Shown here one piece after another: positions 56,759 through 64,000 of a stretch of 64,000 nt of DNA. How positions within the stretch are numbered: the first letter of the stretch is position 1; every line of letters starts with the position of its first letter. The DNA lies in NCBI GenBank assembly GCA_022605425.2, contig CM061246.1, positions 434,001-498,000 on the forward strand. Direction: 5' to 3'. The position numbers and the translations under genes are program-made. The stretch is from Hamiltosporidium tvaerminnensis (taxonomy: Eukaryota; Microsporidia; Dubosqiidae). The notes below the pieces were generated by a model. The model was given only the letters and a program-made list of their open reading frames with translations. It was not told the DNA's origin and ran no database searches.

Positions 56759-59700
56759 GAATCATATTTAATCTCTAGAAGATTATGAACTATTATAAAT
56801 ATCATTATGATATTCTAAAAGTCATCTGTTATGAAGCATTACTAGACGCTTATTTATATAAATGATAAATTAACACATATTGTTTTAAAGTAAACAAAAT
56901 AAAGGTCTTTAAAAACATAAAATCATCCTCATGTCAAATTTATCTAAATTAACGACTATATGAGGCAAAAGTTGTTTTTATTTAAGTATTAAGACAAGAG
57001 CGACATGATAAGAACTTTTAATTGATGAAAGTATGTACGTAACTGAAATCCAAATCAAACAAAAAAGTTCTTAAACATACTTACCAAAAATTTATTTCAG
57101 TTGAAGTTAACTATCTAAAAAATCTTATGATGCAGAAATTCATATATGACTGAATTCAGAAACCGCCAAAGTTTCGTTATTATAGGAAAATATTTAGTAA
57201 CTGGGGTGTCGCACTCAAAAATTCACATATCATCAAATTAAAAAAAAAATTCTGAAAAATAAAACCAAAAAAATATCTTGCAAGCGATTTTTTGTGACTT
57301 CTGGTATCTGTTGTGTCTAGGAACTTTTAATCCAATATTTAAGAGATTATTAAATCATAAAATAATGTCAAAACAAGTATAATAGAAAAATCAGGTATCA
57401 TTATTTATCATATAAGGTTACTTCTAAAAGCTGATTCGGCTCTGCTTTCTGTAAATAGAATAAAAAGACTTTTATTATGATATTCAGAGAATAGATAGAA
57501 AATAATTACCTACTAGTGATGTCTTTTGAAAAATGAATTTCTATATTTTGAATTTCCCTAAGAAGTTATAGAACATAAACAGAAAACTTAATCGATAGCA
57601 CATTTAAAGCGAATGATATTTTAACTAGGTATAAATTTAGAATAAGAGTCAAATTTGATCAAAGAAATGCTCTCTTATAATTCATAAAGATAAATGCCCT
57701 AATCAATGCAATAGGGAAGGATATGGGGTTTTAAGTTATATATGCTATAAATTATTAGTGATATGTTATTTTTTTATTAAAAAATGGTAGTTCTCTTATA
57801 CCGATACAATTATTTTCAATATTAAGAGAAAAAGCTCGAGCCATGCATGTATAACGATAAGTTTTAGATGTAAAGTTAAATTTTAATTCAATAAATTTAT
57901 GTAGAGAAATAAGAGGAAATAGGCTTTATCGCAACTGCGATCCACAGTGGGAAACAAATAATAAACGGCAACCCTTGGCTAAAAAATTCATTTTTTAAAA
58001 CAACTTAGGCTTTGATTTTATTGTCCAAAAAATAATAATAAATCTGAAAAGCCTCGCAAAAAACCATGCTAGAAATCATATATGCCAAGTAATATTCAAA
58101 ATAGAAAAACCTGTGATTTTGAAATTCTTATATGTACTAGAAAATAAAATTTATAAACGAAAAAAGTATTTTATATTTTATATCATTGATAAAAAGTTTA
58201 AAAGGACAATAGGTTTTTTGAGGATTAAAGAACTGTTGTTTAACTCAATAAAATTTATAATATTTTTTAGAAATTTGGGTTGTATAATTATAATAACGAC
58301 AGTTTCAAGTTGGTTTATTCATTAAATTATTTTTTTTAAAGTATTTTAAATTTATTTCTTTAAATGAATAAAACAGATTTTAACAAATTTAATAAGTTGA
58401 TTTTTAAAATCAAAAGTAACCATAGATTAAAAATAATCGTATGATTCATTTCTATTAATTTTTAAAAACTTTTAACTTGAAGGATTTAAGAATATTTTTA
58501 AAAAAGCAACCGATGATGATTGACCTAGGTTTATTACAAAAAATCACGCAAAAATACTATTAAAAACTGCTTTTAAAATTTTAAATTTACCATTTGATAA
58601 ATTTCATATGTGATATCTTGATTACTTTTTATTAGGTACCAGAGTATGTTCATTAAAATCTCTATGCAAGAGCCAATTAGCCGCTGAATTTATATATATA
58701 TAATTATACAATTTCTTAGTGTTTTTTTGGATTGAACAGGCCAGTAAAATCGCTTCTAAATTCAAAGACTACAAAAATCAAAGTATATAAGAATTTTTTA
58801 TGGAGAATATGCGAAATATGAATTTTTTTTATCAGAAAATTAATTGCAAGAAATTACGGTAAGTAACTTATTTTTGTGTGATTTAAAATGTTGTTTCGCT
58901 TGTCTAAATTAAATGCTTATTAAAAATACAAAATAAAATTCATGTAACTTATGACAGAAAAACATACTAAATAACGTTAGTAACAACATAATAGAAAAAA
59001 TAAATATTATTACTATAAGTTTTTCCTTATTTTTTTTGCATACTCAATATATTGATTATCTTCGATTTATTTTATTACAACTTAAAAATATAATGCGTAC
59101 AAGAAAAAAAAGAGTGATTTTTTCGAATCTAATGAATAATCAATTAGTCTTTTAAAAATAATTAAAATTTTAGTACTTTTTTTACAAATAAGGTAATATT
59201 TTTAATTTATCACTAAAATCATAAAATATTTGAACATTAAATTATGCATGTAGCTAGAGAAACTTTGAAATTTAAATAATTTTGTAACATTCGGTATAAA
59301 TAAACTTAGGTATTTTTAAGGAGTTAAAACTCTATTCACTGAAAATATATATTTAATTGATAAATATTTGATTATAATACTTTAACTTTGATAGAAAGGT
59401 TAAATATGTAATTATTAACAACAGAAGCTTAAACTTAGCAAAATGATACTTAATTATTGTCCTACTTGCCTTTTTAATACAATAGAAATATATGCGCTAA
59501 ATAAACTTTCTTTAATTACCTTTTTCTTAATGTAGGATTTTAAATCTGAAAATATGACAAAGGAAATCTAAGATACAAAAACTTATTTTTAAATTCTACT
59601 TTATCTTATTTATAAACTATTTTCCTTAAAATGATAAAAAAAAATAACTTACTTGATTTTTAATATATTTCTAAATTGGTATATTTATAGAATTATAGGG
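56759..59700. other. AT-rich region without recognised features
   Basis: About 2.9 kb. A 70-codon hydrophobic frame at 58113-58325 starts with a run of Ile/Phe/Tyr/Lys codons expected from AT-rich DNA and is not called. Confidence 0.4.
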
Positions 59701-59705
59701 TTTTT

Positions 59706-59811
59706 CGATCAATATAATAATCCTTGCAATCAATATAATAATTTTTCGATCAATATAATAATCCTGGCAATCAAATAATAATCCTTGCAATCAATATAAT
59801 AATTATTTTAA
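59706..59811. repeat. Five tandem copies of a ~21-bp unit
   Basis: Units alternate between CGATCAATATAATAATCCT and CAATCAATATAATAATTTT types, with small indels. They lie directly beside the left end of the Tc1-like transposon. Confidence 0.85.
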
Positions 59812-59824
59812 AAAAATAGAAATT

Positions 59825-59876
59825 TATAAAAAAATTAAAAAAATAGAAATTTATAAAATAAAAATTTAAAAAATAA
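59825..59876 (+). repeat. Left terminal inverted repeat of the Tc1-like element
   Basis: Starts TATAAAAAAATTAAAAAAAT; exact reverse complement of 61099-61150 over 52 bases. An extra partial copy of its internal AAATAGAAATTTATA segment lies just outside it. Confidence 0.9.
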
Positions 59877-59904
59877 AATTATAAATAGTACTTGAGATTT
59901 ATTA

Positions 59905-61073
59905 TTACTCAAGAATCATTTGTCTTACCTCAGCCTTTTGCAAATATCCTAACATTTTACGGTAAAAAGAACTACAATGTTCTCCCGTGATTTCATTAAA
60001 TTTTTCATAAATTAATATTCTCAACTGAGGCTCAGTACGAGCACCACCTCGAATTGCTTTATTTTTCCAGACTGAGAATACATTCTCAATTGGATTAAGA
60101 AATGGAGAGTAAGGTGGAAGATATTTTATTCGATACGAAGCAATTTCCTCATCATCATTCAATCCACGATAGTGATGAATTCTCGCATTGTCCATTACAA
60201 ATATTGGAGTCAAAATTCCTTGCCTTTGACAACTTTCATTAATCTCCTTAATAAATAACTTGAAATCCTCACCATTTACGGCCCTCTCATGAATCTTATA
60301 GTATATCATACCATATTTGTTAATTGCTGCGACTACTGAAATATTTCTACTTCGAGCTGCTGTTACAGATAGGTATGCAGATTCAGCTCTCATGTTAAGA
60401 CCTCTACTGGGGCGTGTGACTACTGCAAACCCAACTTCATCTAAAAAGACAAAGTTTTTGTCATCGTTATCAACCTCCAACTCACGAAAACTAGTTGCGT
60501 AATTGGTTCTTAGCTCAATTGTCGAAAGTTTATTTCTACGCTCAGGCACTAATGTTACACGCTTTAGAGTGTAATGGAACTCCCTTAGTGCGCGATCAAT
60601 TGTACTAGTTGACACATCAATATTAAATGTACATTTGACCCATTCTGCCAACTCATACAGGGTTTTTGTACATTCCGAATCAACATAGGTTTGTAGGCTC
60701 TCTTTTAATCCAAAGTTAACTTTGAGCGCCTATCACCACCTCTTTTATCGACAAATACCAAGCCAGTTTTTAAATATCGTCTAACGATACTATTAACCGT
60801 CTGGTAATTTATTCGATACATCGAGGCAATTGCGGACATAGAATAGCCTTCTAATGTCTTTTCAATTATGCGTTCCCGATCATTAATAGAAACTTTTTGT
60901 TTCCTCAGAGTTGGAATGGTGGATAGTAAGAGATTTTCATCATGCGATCCAGATGTTTCTACAAGACACTTCAAAACATTGTCATTTTCGCACTCTATAT
61001 ATTCCGGTGTTTCACCTACATGAAAATCATATTTGTTCTCGTTGGTATTTTTACCTGAAAAAGAATTTGACAT
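59905..61073 (-). pseudogene. Tc1/mariner-family transposase, one frameshift
   Basis: Cut-and-paste transposase. The first frame (61073-60705, 122 aa) holds an N-terminal helix-turn-helix (ERIIEKTLEGYSMSAIASMY...TVNSIVRRY) and ends KLTLD-stop. Removing a one-base loss at about 60705, the reading continues as KESLQTYVD... in the second frame, open to 59905. Catalytic residues: Asp in FLDEVGF, Asp in VMDNARIHHY, Glu in NPIENVF, with 34 residues between the last two (DD34E). The only visible defect is the single frameshift; the rest of the frame is intact, so the element looks young. With both terminal repeats perfect, it could still be moved by an intact relative. Confidence 0.88.
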
Positions 61074-61098
61074 GGGAGTTAATTTTATAATGAATGAA

Positions 61099-61150
61099 TT
61101 ATTTTTTAAATTTTTATTTTATAAATTTCTATTTTTTTAATTTTTTTATA
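61099..61150 (-). repeat. Right terminal inverted repeat of the Tc1-like element
   Basis: Exact reverse complement of 59825-59876. Confidence 0.9.
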
Positions 61151-61190
61151 TTTTTATTTAATAAAATTCTGGGTTAACAAATTTTTCTTT

Positions 61191-62318
61191 TTAAATAATT
61201 CTTTCCACCATTTCAACCACTTCTATCTCTTCCTCCAACTCCAACTCTTCAGTTGTATTAGTTGTTGGTTCTTTTGCTGTGGTTATGCCATCCAAAATAA
61301 GGGGTAAAATATTTTTTGTATTTTCCGTTTTAACATCATCTTCCTCGTTGTCTACTTGCTTTAAAGGGGGTATTGGTTGTTTATGCATCTCAGCTCCTAA
61401 GATAACACTTAATGATGCTCTCTCCCAGCTCTCCTCGGCATTTGGACCAGACTCAAGTCCTCTTCGTCGATCAAAAGAAATTGTTTCGACTGTCTTCTTG
61501 AGTACTATGGATTGTATATATGCCTCTACATTCATGGGTATTTGCAGTCTCTTAACATACGTCTTATGGTATTTTGTCACAATACCGTCCCATGTTATCA
61601 CATAAGGAATTATCTCTATACTACATTTATAAATAAGGCCCAGCTCATTTGCTAATAGGTCATACTTCTTAAGTTTCTCTGTTTCAACTATTTGAAGTGA
61701 GTCTTGGGAGGTGATTCCTACTTCAATGAGGGTAATCTTATTTTGTCTCTTGTCTAAAACGAATATATCTGGCCTATTATTTCGAATTTTGACATCAGTT
61801 TTTATTCTGGTGTCCACTCTTATCTCTGCATACTCATTATCAAGAATTTCTTGAACTGAGTGGCTTCTGATTCGTTTTGAAGACTTGAATTTATATTTAT
61901 TCAGCAAGAGTAAATGTATACATCGTACCACTTCATTATGTCGTCTAGTATAGTCATGACCAAGCATTTTTTCACATCTCGTTGCTAAGTGATCAACAGT
62001 TTTCCTAGACTGGTTGCAGTGTTGACACATACCTTCTGCACCCCAGAATACATTTCTATCCTGGATATAACAGAACACTGCTTCATCACGTGGTCTTACA
62101 CTTCCTTTCTTTAACCATCTTGAGGAGTCATTTACACTTACCAGCTCGTTATTTTTAGCGCTATATAACTTTGAATGTAGTTTTCGGTTTTTGATTTCGT
62201 TATATAGGTTAGCTAGTTCAGCTTCTTCCAATTTCTTTTTTGTGACTTCCTCTTCCAACCCGTATTTTATTTTTAAAAACTTTTTAATTAGTGAAAGGTG
62301 AGTTTTATTACTATTCAC
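61191..62318 (-). pseudogene. LINE copy C: zinc knuckle, endonuclease and acidic tail
   Basis: A 375-codon open stretch, longer than in A or B because the codon after SSRW is intact. It has C-x2-C-x8-H-x4-C (CQHC..H..C), RPDIFVLDK...LIEVG (PD..E-V nuclease core), FDRRRGLESG and an acidic tail. Cut off from upstream domains by the shared frameshift near 62330. Confidence 0.82.
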
Positions 62319-63134
62319 AACCTTTAGGATTGCTGCTCTTCTGGTCGATGTATATTTATGTTTTTACAGACAATCCAAGAGTTGCAAAAACATTGTTCGC
62401 TTTTGAACTCGACACTATCTAAACCTCTTCCAAGTTCTTTACGTGGAAGGTATAGACGTTCTTTGCATCCTGGGCGTAGATGTATTTTGTTCTTTACTAA
62501 CACTGCACGCACCGCATCATCTAACTTAGAAAAGTCAGCCGGTTCTAGTCGGAGTACACCTATATGATAGTTTAGTAAAGAAATTGCATGTTGATGAATG
62601 GCTTGAAATAAATTTCTTGCATTTAATCTCGTGCAAAAAAGTCTTTCTACTCGTGCTAAAAGTTTAGTCTGTACTTCCTCAAGCGATTACTTGTTGGAAT
62701 TACTCTGCTATCTTCTATAATTCCAAGGTATTTATAAACACCTATTCCTTCAAGAAGAGTAGCAGTATCTTCACAACATGGATCATTAGTGGCTGACTTC
62801 TCTTTGTTAATTTCCAATCCTATATTATTCATAAACTTTTTAACCTCCTCAGTCATTTCTTCCAATGTTTGTCCATCTTCGGCAAGGAGCTTAAGATCAT
62901 CAATAAACAAGAGATGATTAGTCGCGTGGGATTCTGCATCTGTTTGTACTGTCACTTTTGTGTATTTTTCATTAAGCTTTCAGCTCAGTGGATCTATACA
63001 CAATACAAACAATAATGGTGACAGACTATCTTATTGTAAATCTCTCTATCGATCTTTTTGCACATAGTTTTTTCAGGCTCTAATGATATATCAAGTTTCT
63101 ATTTTGATATAATTATTTTAATAAATTTTAGGAT

Positions 63135-64000
63135 TCAATACGGTAAATTAAGGTTTTCAATGCATTGAGTCAAATAAGCATGATCTATTGAATCATAAGC
63201 TTTTTTGACATCAATCCATGTTGCCTTAAGATTGTTTCCGTACTCTTTATTAATGGCAATATTCAATAGGGCCTGTTCTTTCGCTCCTTGCACTCCTCTT
63301 ACTGCTCCCAACTGATTTTCTGAAAGTAATCCTCGTCTTTCCACCTCAATCTGTACGACTTTAGTAACACATTTTGTAGTTAGTTTATACAGATTTGACA
63401 TACAGGTTATTGGTCTGTAATCAGAGCCAGTCTTTGGTGTACCTTTAGGTATCAGATAAGTAAGTCCACAATAATACCAATCGGCTTGAGGCGTTCCTTC
63501 TAAACATATGGCTTTCACAATATCGTAAAGATATTTATGAAGGCTCGTAAGTTTCTTGATGTAAAAGTTATAAATACCATCAATTCCAGCGGCTTTCCAG
63601 TTAGGCAGCCAATTGATGATATCTATAAACTCTTCAAGTAAAGGAAACGTGGTCTGGTGCGTATCTGACACGAAAGGTATCAAATACTCATCATATGTAA
63701 CTACTTTATCATTTTTATTCCACATTGTAGACCAAAATTCTGAAATTTCGTCACGATAAACCACATGCTCGGATTCAACGCGCTCAGATAACCCTCGATA
63801 GAATCGACCTCGGAATAACTCAAACATACGATTCTCTTTTCGAAATTTTCTCCTACTTTCATACATCGTAATTTTTTTCTCGTAAACATTCAAAGCCTCA
63901 TTCTTCTTAACCAAAGCCTCAGAGAGATCATTTATTTTGCTTAAGTCTAAATTAAACTCTCGCATAATTTTTCTGAGACTTTTCGTTTCCGAAGTAGAGA
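63135..64000 (-). pseudogene. LINE copy C: reverse-transcriptase frame (partial, 5' end outside window)
   Basis: Open from the window edge to the TGA after NLPY, over 285 codons; RT blocks as in copy B (NWKAAGIDGI, SDYRPIT, IDVKKAYDSIDH). Differs from B by only a few residues in this part (IINWLPN for ILNWLPN; VQIEVERRGLLSENQ for VQVEVERRGLLSDNQ). Confidence 0.85.

Larger units (their letters stand above)
59825..61150 (-). mobile_element. Tc1/mariner-like DD34E transposon with 52-bp terminal inverted repeats
   Basis: 1326 bp bounded by perfect inverted repeats. The outermost TA on each side (59825-59826, 61149-61150) is probably the duplicated TA target, leaving 50-bp repeats. It contains one transposase gene with a single frameshift. 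It lies against the 3' end of LINE copy C: the LINE's AAATTTTATTAAATAAAAA runs straight into the right repeat. Confidence 0.9.
61160..64000 (-). mobile_element. RLE-type non-LTR retrotransposon, copy C (runs off the window)
   Basis: 3' end at ~61160 (reverse complement AACCCAGAATTTTATTAAAT); the 5' part lies beyond 64000. It is intact at two places where A and B are broken: it keeps the RT motif C segment LLFIDDLKLLAEDG (62870-62925), and SSRW is followed by an ordinary codon. It shares with A and B the TGA after NLPY (63135-63137), the damaged motif B region (62990-63110), the frameshift after SNRL (~62685) and the shift near 62330. Confidence 0.9.

Noticed and set aside
58113-58325. 70-codon plus-strand frame
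   Set aside because: Composition is Ile/Phe/Lys/Tyr as expected from AT-rich DNA; no motif, start signal or neighbour supports it.
1-64000. CRISPR arrays, bacterial operons or ribosome binding sites
   Set aside because: No regularly spaced repeats with unique spacers; gene content, composition and element types are eukaryotic.

Overview
The window is very AT-rich and carries a few compact, apparently intronless genes in a large amount of repeat-filled non-coding DNA. I read it as a chromosomal contig from a microsporidian with an expanded, transposon-rich genome (Hamiltosporidium-like; the genus is a guess). The grounds are short intronless genes, strongly reduced eukaryotic proteins (an RNase P Rpr2/Rpp21 subunit, a small UBL-AN1 protein), C-rich motifs just before several start codons, and a leucine-rich-repeat (LRR) family decaying into pseudogenes. 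No bacterial operon structure, tRNA gene, rRNA gene or CRISPR array was seen.

Genes. The best-recognised gene is at 286-2910 (-): an LRR + PP2C-like + class III cyclase protein with the domain order of fungal adenylyl cyclase Cyr1, but with one metal-binding Asp missing. Others are an Rpr2/Rpp21-type RNase P protein (5302-5721, +) whose C-terminus runs into a retrotransposon fragment, a 995-aa helical plus beta-sandwich protein (8994-11981, -; TRAPPC10/Trs130-like at best), a 795-aa helical protein with a Cys cluster (36153-38540, +), a UBL-AN1 zinc-finger protein (51970-52485, +), a coiled-coil protein (52632-52973, -) and three small unknown proteins (6157-6354 -, 22383-22790 +, 43954-44181 -). 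Two LRR-family pseudogenes lie at 16891-19387 (-) and about 29675-31905 (+).

Mobile DNA. (1) A non-LTR retrotransposon of the restriction-like-endonuclease type (R2/R4-like) is present as three long copies: A 38846-42600 (+), B 44385-48200 (-), C 61160 to beyond 64000 (-). There are also several degraded or 5'-truncated pieces. A and B form an inverted repeat around a small gene, and all three copies share the same disabling lesions in the reverse-transcriptase core. (2) A Tc1/mariner-like DD34E transposon (59825-61150) has 52-bp perfect terminal repeats and sits at the 3' end of LINE copy C. (3) I found several short retroposon-like families by comparing the window with itself: F1 (~715-730 bp, five copies), F2 (~225 bp, three copies, sharing its 5' head with F1), F3 (a tRNA-Glu-headed SINE, two copies) and a single GC-rich 235-bp insertion inside an F1 copy. 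Most have 11-14 bp target-site duplications readable in the sequence.

The remaining long stretches are AT-rich and show no supportable gene. Domain calls rest on visual motif recognition only, and element boundaries are exact only where a target-site duplication is quoted.
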